Positions 1 through 14,038 of a stretch of DNA of 64,000 nt are shown here, piece after piece. The notes under the pieces were generated by a model that was given only the letters and a program-made list of their open reading frames with translations, did no database searches and was not told the DNA's origin. Source of the DNA: Doris montereyensis (Eukaryota; Mollusca; Gastropoda; Nudibranchia; Dorididae); contig JAXRKP010000059.1 in NCBI GenBank assembly GCA_037039925.1, positions 360,333 to 424,332 of the forward strand, written 5' to 3'. The position numbers and the translations under genes were made by a program. Within the stretch, counting starts at the first letter, position 1. The number at the start of each line of letters is the position of its first letter.

Positions 1-3000
1 CCTTTAATTTGAAAGACTGTCAACTTCAATTAGAAAGACAGTCGGCCTTCAATTAGAAAGACAGTCAGCCTTTAATTAGAAAGACAGACGGCCTTCAATT
101 CATATTCGAAAGAGTCGGCCTTCAATTCAATTAGAAAGACAGTCGGCCTTCATTTCAATTAGAAAGACTGTCGGCGTTTAATTCAATTAGAAAGACAGTC
201 AGCTTTTAATTAGAAAGACAGTATGCCTTCAATTCAATTAGAAAGAGTCGGCCTTCAATTCAACTAGAAAGACAGTCGGCCTTCAATTCAATTAGAAAGA
301 CAGTCGGTCTTCAATTCAATTAGAAATACAGTCGGCCTTCAATTCAATTAGAAAGACAGTCGGCCTTCAATTCAATTAGAAAGACAGTCGGCCTTCAATT
401 CAATTAAAAAGACTGTCGGCCTTCAATTCAATTAGAAAGACTGTCGGCCTTCAATTCAATTAAAAAGACTGTCGGCCTTCAATTCAATTAGAAAGACAGT
501 CGGTCTTCAATTCAATTAGAAAGACAGTCGGCCTTCAATTCAATTAGAAAGACAGTCGCCCTTCAATTCAATTAAAAAGACAGTCGGCCTTCAATTCAAT
601 TAAAAAGACTGTCGGCCTTCAATTCAATTAGAAAGACAGTCGGCTTTCAATTCAATTAAAAAGACTGCCTTCGGCATTCAATTCAATTAGAAAGACAGTC
701 GGCCTTCAATTCAATTAGAAAAACAGTCGGCCTTCAATTCAATAAAAAGACAGTCGGCCTTCAATTCAATAGACAGTCCGTCTTCAATTCAATTAGCAAG
801 ACAGTCGGCCTTCAATTCAATTAGAAACACAGTCTGCCTTCAATTCAATTGAAAAGACAGTCGGCCCTTCAATTGAATGAAAAAGACAGTCGGCCTTCAA
901 TTGAATTAGAAAGACAGTCTGCCTTCAATTGAATTAGAAAGACAGCCTGCCTTGAATTAGAAAGATAGTCGACCTTTAATTCAATTAGAAAGACAGTCCG
1001 CCTTTAGTTTGAAAGACAGTCGGCCTTCAATTAGAAAGACAGTCGACCTTGAATTGAATTAGAAAGACAGTCAGCCTTCAATTTTAATTTAATGAAAAAG
1101 ACAATCAGCCTTCAATTTAATTAGAAAGACAGTCGGCCTTCATTTTAGAAAGACAGTCGACCTTTAATTCAATTAGAAAGACAGTTGGCCTTCAATTCAA
1201 TTAGAAAGACAGTCGGCCTTCAATTCAATTAGAAAGACAGTCGGCCTTCAATTCAATTAAAAAGACTGTCGGCCTTCAATTCAATTAAAAAGACAGTCGG
1301 CCTTCAATTCAATTAGAAAGACAGTCGGCCTTCAATTCAATTAGAAAGACAGTCGGCCTTCAATTCAATTAAGAAAGACAGTCGGCCTTCAATTCAATTA
1401 AAAAACAGTCGGCCTTCAATTCAATTAAAAAGATAGTCTGCCTTCAATTCAATTAAAAAGACAGTCGGCCTTCAATTGAATTAGAAAGACAGTCTGCCTT
1501 CAATTCAATTAAAAAGACAGTCTGCCTTCAATTCAATTACAAAGACAGTCGGCCTTCAATTCAATTAAAAAGACAGTCGGCCCTTAATTCAATTAGAAAG
1601 ACAGTTTGCCTTCAATTCAATTAAAAGACAGTCGGCCTTCAATTCAATTAAAAAGACAGCCGGCCTTCAATTCAATTAAAAAGACAGTCTGCGTTCAATT
1701 CAATTAAAATGACTGTCGGCCTTCAATTCAATTAGAAAGACAGTCGACCTTTAATTTGAAAGACGGTCGGCCTTCAATTAGAAAGACAGTCGGCCCTCAA
1801 TTAGAAAGACAGTCAGCCTTTAATTAGAAAGACAGTATGCCTTCAATTCGATTAGAAAGAGTCGGCCTTAATTCAATTAAAAAGACAGTCTGCCTTCAAT
1901 TCAATTAAAAAAAGACAGTCGGCCTTCAATTCAATTAAAAAGATAGTCGGCCTTTAATTGAATTAAAAAAACAGTCTGCCTTCAATTCAATTAAAAAGAC
2001 AGTCAGCCTTCAATTCAACTAAAAAGACAGTCGGCCTTCAATTCAATTAGAAAGACATCCTGCCTTCAATTAGAAAGACAGTCGACATTTAATTCAATTA
2101 GAAAGACAGTCGGTCTTTTCAATTTGAAAGACAGTCGGCCTTCAATTAGAAAGACAGTCGACTTTTAATTCAATTAGAAAGGCAGTCAGCCTTCAATTAG
2201 AAAGACAGTCGACCTTTAATTTGAAAGACAGTCAACTTCAATTAGAAAGACAGTCGGCCAATTCAATTAGAAAGAAAGTCAGCCTTTAATTAGAAAGACA
2301 GACGGCCTTCAATTCATATTCGAAAGAGTCGGCCTTCAATTCAATTAGAAAGACAGTCGGCCTTTAGTTCAATTAGAAAGACTGTCGGCGTTTAATTCAA
2401 TTAGAAAGACAGTCAGCCTTTAATTAGAAAGACAGTATGCCTTCAATTCAATTAGAAAGAGTCGGCCTTCAATTCAACTAGAAAGACAGTCGGCCTTCAA
2501 TTCAATTAGAAAGACAGTCGGTCTTCAATTCAATTAGAAATACAGTCGGCCTTCAATTCAATTAGAAAGACAGTCGCCCTTCAATTCAATTAGAAAGACA
2601 GTCGGCCTTCAATTCAATTAAAAAGACTGTCGGCCATCAATTCAATTAGAAAGACTGTCGGCCTTCAATTCAATTAGAAAGACAGTCGGCCTTCAATTCA
2701 ATTAAAAAGACTGTCGGCCTTCAATTCAATTAGAAAGACAGTTGGCCTTCAATTCAATTAAAAAGACTGTCGGCATTCAATTCAATTAGAAAGACTGTCG
2801 GCCTTCAATTCAATTAGAAAGACAGTCGGCCTTCAATTCAATTAAAAAGACTGTCGGCCTTCAATTCAATTAAAAAGACTGTCGGCCTTCAATTCAATTA
2901 GAAAGACAGTCGGCCTTCAATTCAATTAAAAAGACTGTCGGCCTTCAATTCAATTAAAAAGACAGTCGGCCTTCAATTCAATTAGAAAGACAGTCGGCCT

Positions 3001-6000
3001 TCAATTCAATTAAAAAGACTGTCGGCCTTCAATTCAATTAGAAAGACTGTCGGCCTTCAATTCAATTAGAAAAGACAATTGTCGGCCTTCAATTCAATTA
3101 GAAAGACAGTCGGCCTTCAATTCAATTAGAAAGACAGTCGGCCTTCAATTCAATTTAAAAGACTGTCGGCCTTCAATTCAATTAGAAAGACTGTCGGCCT
3201 TCAATTCAATTAAAAAGACTGTCGGCCTTCAATTCAATTAAAAAGACTGTCGGCCTTCAATTCAATTAGAAAGACAATAGGCCTTCAATTCAATTAAAAA
3301 AAGACTTCAATTCCGGCTTTCAATTCAATTAAGAAAGACAGTCGGCCTTCAATTCAATTAGAAAGACAGTCGGCCTTCAATTCAATTAAAAAGACAGTCG
3401 GCCTTCAATTCAATTAGAAAGACAGTCTGCCTTCAATTCAATTAAAAAGAGAGTCGGCCTTCAATTCAATTAGAAAGACAGTCGGCCTTCAATTCAATTA
3501 AAAAGACAGTCGGCCTTCAATTCAATTAAAAAGACAGTCGGCCTTCAATTCAATTAAAAGACAGTCGGCCTTCAATTCAATTAAAAAGATAGTCGGCCTT
3601 TAGTTCAATTAAAAAGACAGTCTGCCTTCAATTCAATTAAAAAGACAGTCAGCCTTCAATTCAACTAAAAAGACAGATGGCCTTCAATTCAATTAGAAAG
3701 ACAGTCTGCCTTCAATTCAATTAGAAAGAGTCAGCCTTCAATTTTTCAATTAGAAAGACAGTTGGCCTTCAATTCAATTAGAAAGACAGTCGGCTTTCAA
3801 TTCAATTAGAAAGAGTCGGCCTTCAATTCGATTAGAAAGACAGTCGGCCTTCAATTCAATTAGAAAGACTGTCGGCGTTTAATTCATTAGAAAGACAGTC
3901 AGCCTTTAATTAGAAAGACAGTATGCCTTCAATTCAATTAGAAAGAGTCGGCCTTCAATTCAATTAGAAAGACAGTCAGCCTTTAATTCCATTAGAAAGA
4001 CAGTCGGCCTTCAATTCAATTAGAAAGACAGTCGGCCTTCAATTCAATTAGAAAGACAGTCGGCCTTCAATTCAATTAAAAACAGTCGACCTTCAATTCA
4101 ATTAAAAAGACAGTCGGCCTTCAATTCAATTAAAAAGACAGTCGGCCTTCAATTCAATTAATTAAGACTGTCGGCCTTCAATCTGGAATTAGAAAAACAG
4201 TCTGCCTTCAATTCAATTAAAAAGACAGTCGGCCTTCAATTCAATTAAAAAGACAGTCTGCCTTCAATTCAATTAAAAAGACAGTCGGCCTTCAATTCAA
4301 TTAGAAAGACAGTCGGCCTTCAATTCAATTAGAAAGACAGTCGGCCTTCAATTCAATTAAAAGACAGTCGGCCTTCAATTCAATTAAAAAAAAGACAGTC
4401 GGCCTTCAATTCAATTAAAAAGACAGTCTGCGTTCAATTCAATTAAAAAGACAGTCTGCCTTCAATTCAATTAGAAAGACAGTCTGCCTTCAATTTGAAA
4501 GACGGTCGGCCTTCAATTAGAAAGACAGTCGGCCCTCAATTAGAAAGACAGTCAGCCTTTAATTAGAAAGACAGTATGCCTTCAATTCAATTAGAAAGAG
4601 TCGGCCTTAATTCAATTAAAAAGACAGTCTGCCTTCAATTCAATTAAAAAGACAGTCGGCCTTCAATTCAATTAAAAAGATAGTCGGCCTTAATTGAATT
4701 AACAAAAGACAGTCTGCCTTCAATTCAATTAAAAAGACAGTCGGCCTTCAATTCAATTAGAAAGACAGCCTGCCTTCAATTAGAAAGACAGTCGACATTT
4801 AATTCAATTAGAAAGACAGTCGGTCTTTAGTTTGAAAGACAGTCGGCCTTCAATTAGAAAGACAGTCGACCTTTAATTCAATTAGAAAGGCAGTCAGCCT
4901 TCAATTAGAAAGACAGTCGGCCTTCAATTAGAAAGACAGTCAGCCTTTAATTAGAAAGACAGACGGCCTTCAATTCATATTCGAAAGAGTCGGCCTTCAA
5001 TTCAATTAGAAAGACAGTCGGCCTTCAGTTCAATTAGAAAGACTGTCGGCGTTTAATTCAATTAGAAAGACAGTCAGCCTTTAATTAGAAAGACAGTATG
5101 CCTTCAATTCAATTAGAAAGAGTGTCGGCCTTCAATTCAATTAGAAAGACAGTCGGCCTTCAATTCAATTAGAAAGACTGTCGGCCTTCAATTCAATTAG
5201 AAAGACAGTCGGCCTTCAATTCAATTAGAAAGACAGTCGGCCTTCAATTCAATTAGAAAGACAGTCGGCCTTCAATTCAATTAAAAAGACTGTCGGCCTT
5301 CAATTCAATTAGAAAGACAGTCGGCCTTCAATTCAATTAAAAAGACTGTCGGCCTTCAATTCAATTAGAAAGACAGTCGGCCTTCAATTCAATTAAAAAG
5401 ACTGTCGGCCTTCAATTCAATTAAAAAGACTGTCGGCCTTTAATTCAATTAAAAAGACTGTCGGCCTTCAATTCAATTAGAAAGACTGTCGGCCTTCAAT
5501 TCAATTAGAAAGACAGTCGGTCTTCAATTCAATTAAAAAGACTGTCGGCCTTCAATTCAATTAGAAAGACTGTCGGCCTTCAATTCAATTAGAAAGACAA
5601 TAGGCCTTCAATTCAATTAAAAAGACTGTCGGCCTTCAATTCAATTAAAAAGACAGTCGGCTTTCAATTCAATAAGAAAGACAGTCGGCCTTCAATTCAA
5701 TTAGAAAGACAGTCGGCCTTCAATTCAATTAAAAAGACTGTCGGTCTTCAATTCAATTACAAAGACAGTCTGCCGTCAATTCAATTAAAAAGACAGTCGG
5801 ACTTCAATTCAATTAGAAAGACAGTCGGCCTTCAATTCAATTAAAAAGACAGTCGGCCTTCAATTCAATAGACAGTCCGTCTTCAATTCAATTAGCAAGA
5901 AAGACAGTCGGCCTTCAATTCAATTAGAAAGACAGTCGGCCTTCAATTCAATTGAAAGACAGTCGGCCTTCAATTGAATTAAAAAGACAGCCGGCCTTCA

Positions 6001-9000
6001 ATTGAATTAAAAAGACAGTCGGCCTTCAATTGAATTAGAAAGACAGCCTGCCTTGAATTAGAAAGATAGTCGACCTTTAATTCAATTAGAAAGACAGTCC
6101 GCCTTTAGTTTGAAAGACAGTCGGCCTTCAATTAGAAAGACAGTCGACCTTGAATTGAATTAGAAAGACAGTCAGCCTTTAATTTAATGAAAAAGACAGT
6201 CGGCCTTCAATTTAATCAGAAAGACAGTCGGCCCAATTCAATTAAAAAGACTGTCGGCCTTCAATTCAATTAAAAGACAGTCGGCCTTCAATTAAATTAG
6301 AAAGACAGTCGGCCTTCAATTCAATTAGAAAGACAGTCGGTCTTCAATTCAATTCAATTAGAAAGACAGTCTGCCTTCAATTCAATTAAAAAGACAGTCG
6401 GCCTTCAATTCAATTAAAAAGACAGTCGGCATTCAATTCAATTAAAAAGACAGTCTGCCTTTAATTGAATTAAAAAGACAGTCGGCCTTCAATTGAATTA
6501 GAAAGACAGTCTGCCTTCAATTCAATTAAAAAGACAGTCTGCCTTCAATTCAATTACAAACACAGTCGGCCTTCAATTCAATTAAAAAGACAGTCGGCCT
6601 TAATTCAATTAAAAAGACAGTCTGCCTTCAATTCAATTAAAAAGACAGTCGGCCTTCAATTCAATTAAAAAGACAGTCGGCCTTCAATTCAATTAGAAAG
6701 ACAGCCTGCCTTCAATCCAAATAAAAAGACAGTCGGCCTTCAATTCAATAGAAAAAAGACAGTCAGCCTTCAATTGAATTAGAAAGACAGTCTGCCTTCA
6801 ATTGAATTAGAAAGACAGCCTGCCTTGAATTAGAAAGATAGTCGACCTTTAATTCAATTAGAAAGACAGTCCGCCTTTAGTTTGAAAGACAGTCGGCCTT
6901 CAATTAGAAAGACAGTCGACCTTGAATTGAATTAGAAAGACAGTCAGCCTTTAATTTAATGAAAAAGACAATCGGCCTTCAATTTAATTAGAAAGACAGT
7001 CGGCTTCTTCAATTAAAAAGACTGTCGGCCTTCAATTCAATTAAAAAGACAGTCGGCCTTCAATTCAATTAGAAAGACAGTCGGCCTTCAATTCAATTAG
7101 AAAGACAGTCGGTCTTCAATTCAATTAAGAAGACAGTCGGTCTTCAATTCAATTAAAAACACAGTCGGCCTTCAATTCAATTAAAAAGACAGTCGGCCTT
7201 CAATTCAATTAAAAAGACAGTCTGCCTTTAATTGAATTAAAAAAGACAGTCGGCCTTCAATTGAATTAGAAAGACAGTCTGCCTTCAATTCAATTAAAAA
7301 GACAGTCTGCCTTCAATTCAATTAGAAAGACAGTCGGCCTTCAATTCAATTAAAAAGACAGTCGGCCTTAATTCAATTAAAAAGACAGTCTGCCTTTAAT
7401 TCAATTAAAAAGACAGTCGGCCTTCAATTGAATTAAAAAGACAGTCGGCCTTCAATTGAATTAGAAAGACAGTCTGCCTTCAATCCAAATAAAAAGACAG
7501 TCGGCCTTCAATTCAATTAAGAAGACAGTCTGCCTTCAATTCAATTAGAAAACACAGTCGGCCTTCAATTCAATTAAAAAGACAGTCGGCATTCAATTCA
7601 ATTAAAAAGACAGTCTGCCTTTAATTGAATTAAAAAGACAGTCGGCCTTCAATTGAATTAGAAAGACAGTCTGCCTTCAATTCAATTAAAAAGACAGTCT
7701 GCCTTCAATTCAATTACAAACACAGTCGGCCTTCAATTCAATTAAGAAGACAGTCTGCCTTCAATTCAATTAAAAACACAGTCGGCCTTCAATTCAATTA
7801 AAAGACAGGCGGCATTCAATTCAATTAAAAAGACAGTCTGCCTTTAATTGAATTAAAAAGACAGTCGGCCTTCAATTGAATTAGAAAGACAGTCTGCCTT
7901 CAATTCAATTAAAAAGACAGTCTGCCTTCAATTCAATTACAAACACAGTCGGCCTTCAATTCAATTAAAAAGACAGTCGGCCTTAATTCAATTAAAAAGA
8001 CAGTCTGCCTTCAATTCAATTAAAAAGACAGTCGGCCTTCAATTCAATTAAAAAGACAGTCGGCCTTCAATTCAATTAGAAAGACAGCCTGCCTTCAATC
8101 CAAATAAAAAGACAGTCGGCCTTCAATTCAATAAAAAAGACAGTCAGCCTTCAATTGAATTAGAAAGACAGTCTGCCTTCAATTGAATTAGAAAGACAGC
8201 CTGCCTTGAATTAGAAAGATAGTCGACCTTTAATTCAATTAGAAAGACAGTCCGCCTTTAGTTTGAAAGACAGTCGGCCTTCAATTAGAAAGACAGTCGA
8301 CCTTGAATTGAATTAGAAAGACAGTCAGCCTTTAATTTAATGAAAAAGACAATCGGCCTTCAATTTAATTAGAAAGACAGTCGGCCTTCTTCAATTAAAA
8401 AGACTGTCGGCCTTCAATTCAATTAAAAAGACAGTCGGCCTTCAATTCAATTAGAAAAGACAGTCGGCCTTCAATTCAATTAGAAAGACAGTCGGTCTTC
8501 AATTCAATTAAGAAGACAGTCGGTCTTCAATTCAATTAAAAACACAGTCGGCCTTCAATTCAATTAAAAGACAGGCGGCCTTCAATTCAATTAAAAGACA
8601 GTCTGCCTTTAATTGAATTAAAAGACAGTCGGCCTTCAATTGAATTAGAAAGACAGTCTGCCTTCAATTCAGTTAAAAAGACAGTCTGCCTTCAATTCAA
8701 TTACAAACACAGTCGGCCTTCAATTCAATTAAAAAGACAGTCGGCCTTAATTCAATTAAAAAGACAGTCTGCCTTTAATTCAATTAAAAAGACAGTCGGC
8801 CTTCAATTGAATTAAAAAGACTGTCGGCCTTCAATTCAATTAGAAAGACAGCCTGCCTTCAATCCAAATAAAAAGACAGTCGGCCTTCAATTCAATTAAG
8901 AAGACAGTCTGCCTTCAATTCAATTAAAAACACAGTCGGCCTTCAATTCAATTAAAAAAGACAGGCGGCATTCAATTCAATTAAAAAGACAGTCTGCCTT

Positions 9001-12000
9001 TAATTGAATTAAAAAAGACAGTCGGCCTTCAATTGAATTAGAAAGACAGTCTGCCTTCAATTCAATTAAAAAGACAGTCTGCCTTCAATTCAATTACAAA
9101 CACAGTCGGCCTTCAATTCAATTAAGAAGACAGTCTGCCTTCAATTCAATTAAAAACACAGTCGGCCTTCAATTCAATTAAAAGACAGGCGGCATTCAAT
9201 TCAATTAAAAGACAGTCTGCCTTTAATTGAATTAAAAGACAGTCGGCCTTCAATTGAATTAGAAAGACAGTCTGCCTTCAATTCAATTAAAAAGACAGTC
9301 TGCCTTCAATTCAATTACAAACACAGTCGGCCTTCAATTCAATTAAAAAAGACAGTCGGCCTTAATTCAATTAAAAAGACAGTCTGCCTTCAATTCAATT
9401 AAAAAGACAGTCGGCCTTCAATTCAATTAAAAAGACAGTCGGCCTTCAATTCAATTAGAAAGACAGCCTGCCTTCAATCCAAATAAAAAGACAGTCGGCC
9501 TTCAATTCAATAAAAAAGACAGTCAGCCTTCAATTGAATTAGAAAGACAGTCTGCCTTCAATTGAATTAGAAAGACAGCCTGCCTTGAATTAGAAAGATA
9601 GTCGACCTTTAATTCAATTAGAAAGACAGTCCGCCTTTAGTTTGAAAGACAGTCGGCCTTCAATTAGAAAGACAGTCGACCTTGAATTGAATTAGAAAGA
9701 CAGTCAGCCTTTAATTTAATGAAAAAGACAATCGGCTTTCAATTTAATTAGAAAGACAGTCGGCCTTCAATTAAAAAGACTGTCGGCCTTCAATTCAATT
9801 AAAAAGACAGTCGGCCTTCAATTCAATTAGAAAGACAGTCGGCCTTCAATTCAATTAGAAAGACAGTCGGTCTTCAATTCAATTAAGAAGACAGTCGGTC
9901 TTCAATTCAATTAAAAACACAGTTGGCCTTCAATTCAATTAAAAAGACAGGCGGCCTTCAATTCAATTAAAAAGACAGTCTGCCTTTAATTGAATTAAAA
10001 AGACAGTCGGCCTTCAATTGAATTAGAAAGACAGTCTGCCTTCAATTCAGTTAAAAGACAGTCTGCCTTCAATTCAATTACAAACACAGTCGGCCTTCAA
10101 TTCAATTAAAAAAGACAGCCGGCCTTAATTCAATTAAAAGACAGTCTGCCTTTAATTCAATTAAAAAGACAGTCGGCCTTCAATTGAATTAAAAGACAGT
10201 CGGCCTTCAATTGAATTAGAAAGACAGCCTGCCTTCAATCCAAATAAAAAGACAGTCGGCCTTCAATTCAATAAAAAAGACAGTCAGCCTTTAATTCAAT
10301 TAAAAAGACAGTCAGCCTTCAATTCAATTAAAAGACAGTCAGCCTTCAATTCAATGAAAAAGACAGTCGGCCTTGAATTCAATAAGAAAGACAGCCTGCC
10401 TTCAATTAGAAAGACAGTCGACCTTTAATTCAATTAGAAAGACAATCGGCCTTTAGTTCGAAAGACAATCCGCCTTCAATTAGAAAAAAGACAGTCGACT
10501 TTTCATTCAATTAGAAAGACAGTCAGCCTTCAATTAGATCGACAGTCGACCTTTAATTTCAAAGACAGTCTGCCTTCAATTAGAAAGACAGTCGGCCTCA
10601 ATTAGAAAGACAGTCAGCCTTTAATTAGAAAGACAGTATGCCTTCAATTCAATTAGAAAGAGTCGGCCTTCAATTCAACTAGAAAGACAGTCGGCCTTCA
10701 ATTCAATTAGAAAGACAGTCGGCCTTCAATTCAGAAAGACAGTCGGCCTTCAATTAGAAAGACAGTAGGCCTTTAGTTCGAAAGACAGTCGGCCTTCAAT
10801 TACAAAGACAGTCGACTTTTAATTCAATTAGAAAGACAGTCAGCCTTCAATAAGAAAGACAGTCAGCCTTCAATTAGAAAAACCGTCAGTCTTCAATTAA
10901 AAAGACAGTCAACCTTCAATTAGAAAGACAGTCAGCCTTCAATTAGAAAGACAATCAGCCTTGAATTAGAAAGACAGTCCATCCTTAATTCAATTAGAAA
11001 GACAGTATGCCTTCAATTAGAAAGACAGTCAGCCTTCAATTAGAAAGACAGTCAGCCTTCAATTAGAAAGACAGTCAGCCTTCAATTAGAAAGACAGTCT
11101 GCCTTCAATTAGAAAGACAATCAGCCTTCAATTAGAAAGACAGTCGACCTTTAATTTGAAAGATAGTCGGCCTTCAATTAGAAAGACAGTCGACCTTTAA
11201 TTTGAAAGATAGTCGGCCCTCAATTAGAAAGACAGTATGCCTTTAATTCAATTAAAAAGCTTCGGCCTTCAATTCAATTAGAAAGACAGTCGGCCTTCAA
11301 TTCAATTAGAAAGACCGTCGGCGTTTAATTCAATTAGAAAGACAGTCCGCCTTTAATTAGAAAGACGGTATGCCTTCAATTCAAAATTAGAAAGAGTCGG
11401 CCTTCAACTCAATTAGAAAGACAGTCAGCCTTTAATTCCATTAGAAAGACAGTTGGCCTTCAATTCAAGTAGAAAGACAGTCGGCCTTCAATTCAATTAA
11501 AAAGACTGTTGGCCTTCAATTCAATTAGAAAGACTGTCGGCCTTCAATTCAATTAGAAAGACAGTCGGCCTTCAATTCAATTAGAAAGACAGTCGGCCTT
11601 GAATTCAATTAAAAAGACAGTCGGCCTTCAATTCAATTAGAAAGACAGTCTGCCTTCAATTAGAAAGACTGTCGGCCTTCAATTCAATTAGAAAGACAGT
11701 TTGCCTTCAATTCAATTAAAAAGACAGTCGGCCTTCAATTCAATTAAAAAGACAGCCGGCCTTCAATTCAATTAAAAAGACAGTCTGCCTTCAATTCAAT
11801 TAAAAAGACAGTCTGCCTTCAATTCAATTAGAAAGACAGTCGGCCTTCAATTCAATTAAAACGACAAATGGCCTTAATTCAATTAAAAAGACAGTCTGCC
11901 TTCAATTGAATTAAAAAGACAGTCGACCTTTTAATTTAATTAGAAAGACAGTGGACCTTTAATTTAATTAGAAAGACAGTCGGCCTTTCATTTAATGAAA

Positions 12001-13496
12001 AAGACAATCGGCCTTTCATTCAATTAGAAAGACAGTCAGCCTTTAATTCAATTAGAAAGACAGTCGGCGTTTAATTTAATTAGAAAGACAGTCGACCTTT
12101 AATTTAATTAGAAAGACAGTCGACCTTTAATTTAATTAGAAAGACAGTCGCCTTTCATTTAATGAAAAAGACAGTCGGCGTTTAATTCAATTAGAAAGAC
12201 AGTTGGCCATAAATTCAATTAGAAAGACAGTCAGCCTTTAATTCCATTAGCAGTTTTAATTCAATTAGAAAGACAGTCGGACTGTTTAATTCAATTAGAA
12301 AGACAGTCGGACGTTTAATTTAATTAGAAAGACAGTCGGCCTTTAATTTAATTAGAAAGACAGTCGACCTTTAATTTAATTAGAAAGACAGTTGCAATTC
12401 AATTAAATTCAATTAGAAAGACAGTCGGCGTTTAATTCAATTAGAAGTCAGCCTTCAATTCAATTTGGCCTTCAATTCAATTAGAAAGACAGTCGGCCTT
12501 CAATTCAATTAGAAAGAGTCGCCCTTCAATTCAATTAGAAAGACAGTCGGCCTTCTATTCGATTAGAAAGACAGTCAGCCTTCAATTCAATTAGAAAGAC
12601 AGTCGGCCTTCAATTCAATTAAAAAGACAGTCAGCCTTCAATTCAATTAAAAAGACAGTCGGCCTTGAATTCAATTAAAAAAACAGTCAGCCTTCAATTC
12701 AATTAAAAAGACAGTCGGCCTTCAATTCAATTAAAAAGACAGTCAGCCTTTAATTCAATTAGAAAGACAGTCGGCCTTCAATTCAATTCAAAAGACAGTT
12801 GGCCTTCAATTCAATTCAGTTAAAAGACAGTCTGCCTTTAATTCAATTGAAAAGACTGTCGACCTTCAATTCAATTAAAAAGACAGTCTGCCTTCAATTC
12901 AAACTAGAAAGACAGTCTGCCTTCAGTTAGAAAGACAGTCGACCTTCAGTTAGAAAGATAGTCGGCCTTCAATTAGAAAGATCGTCGACCTTTAATTTAA
13001 TTAGAAAGACAGTCGACCCTTAATTCAATTAGAAAGACAGTCGGCCTTCATTTAGAAAGACAGTCGACCTTTAATTCAATTAGAAAGACAGTCGACCTTT
13101 AATTCAATTACAAACACAGTCGACCTTTAATTCAATTTGAAAGACAGTCAACCTTTAATTCAATTAGAAAGACAGTCGACCTTTAATTCAATTAGAAAGA
13201 CAGTCGGGCCTTTTATTCAATTTGAAACACAATCGGCCTTTAATTCAATCAGAAAGACAGGCAGCCTTTAATTCAATTAGAAAGACAGTCAGCTTTTAAT
13301 TCAATGAAAAAGACAATCGGCCTTTAATTCAATTAGAAAGATAGTCGGCCTTTCATTCAATTAGAAAGGCAACCGACCTTTAATTCAATTAGAAAGACAG
13401 TCGGCTTTTAATTCAATTAGAAAGACAGCCGGCCTTTCATTCAATTAGAAAGGCAGCGGCCTGAAATTCAATTAGTAAGACAGTAGGCCTTCAATT
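1..13496. repeat. 28-bp satellite array with higher-order repeats
   Basis: A tandem array of a unit close to 28 bp fills this region and continues past the left edge. The unit holds the words GACAGTC, GGCCTTC, AATTCAATT and AGAAA. A shorter variant of about 22-23 bp lacks one ATTCAA block. At 28 bp the array holds roughly 480 units or more. Common variants are GACTGTC for GACAGTC, AATTGAATT for AATTCAATT, and TCTGCC, TCAGCC or TCGACC for TCGGCC. Larger blocks are duplicated: the mark CCTGCCTTGAATTAG recurs at 946, 6047, 6819, 8200 and 9579, so the last three copies are about 1,380 bp apart. A second mark, CATATTCGAAAGAG, recurs near 101, 2315 and 4976. There is no coding potential and no unique spacers. 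Confidence 0.97.
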
Positions 13497-14038
13497 AGGC
13501 CTGATATTTGTCTTGTGTTTGTTCCCATGGGGCTTTAATATTAGTATTAGTCAATGTCATTTCCTTCACTTTCGACATGCCCCTTGCCTCACTGTTTGTC
13601 TTTAGATTTTGCTCTTACTTGTCTTACGCCCTGCTTGAATCTTTGAATGAAATATGGAAAGAATTGAGTGAAAGCTTTATCCATAATTTAACTTCATCCA
13701 TGATGGATTTCAGCTTTTCAGCCCTCCAGTAAGCAAATAGCTCAGACTCACGCACATAATACTAGGTACATGTACATGCACAACATATATTGTGAGTCAA
13801 CTTTTAAACCTGCTGCCACTACCACCCCTTGAAGTAGTTAAAGTTTGTCATTTGAACAATACATTTAATGGAAATGTTACTTTGTCTTTTTTTCTTGTGA
13901 TGTATGATTAAAGGGCCTATTTCTGCTGTCGACGGCGTACAAACACACAAAGATACTCATCAACACATAAATAATGCACACATACACACAACAAACAAAC
14001 ACACCCATGAAACCATTTTGGTCAACAATAAAACAGAC
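13497..14038. other. unique sequence, no gene seen
   Basis: The satellite stops and single-copy AT-rich DNA begins. A 74-codon open frame at 13508-13732 shows no family motif and is probably chance. A CACA-rich stretch lies around 13940-14000. The 3' flank of the Harbinger transposase remnant begins here. Confidence 0.6.

Noticed and set aside
1..13496. CRISPR-like regular repeats
   Set aside because: Units follow each other without unique spacers, the unit itself varies, and the window is clearly animal DNA.
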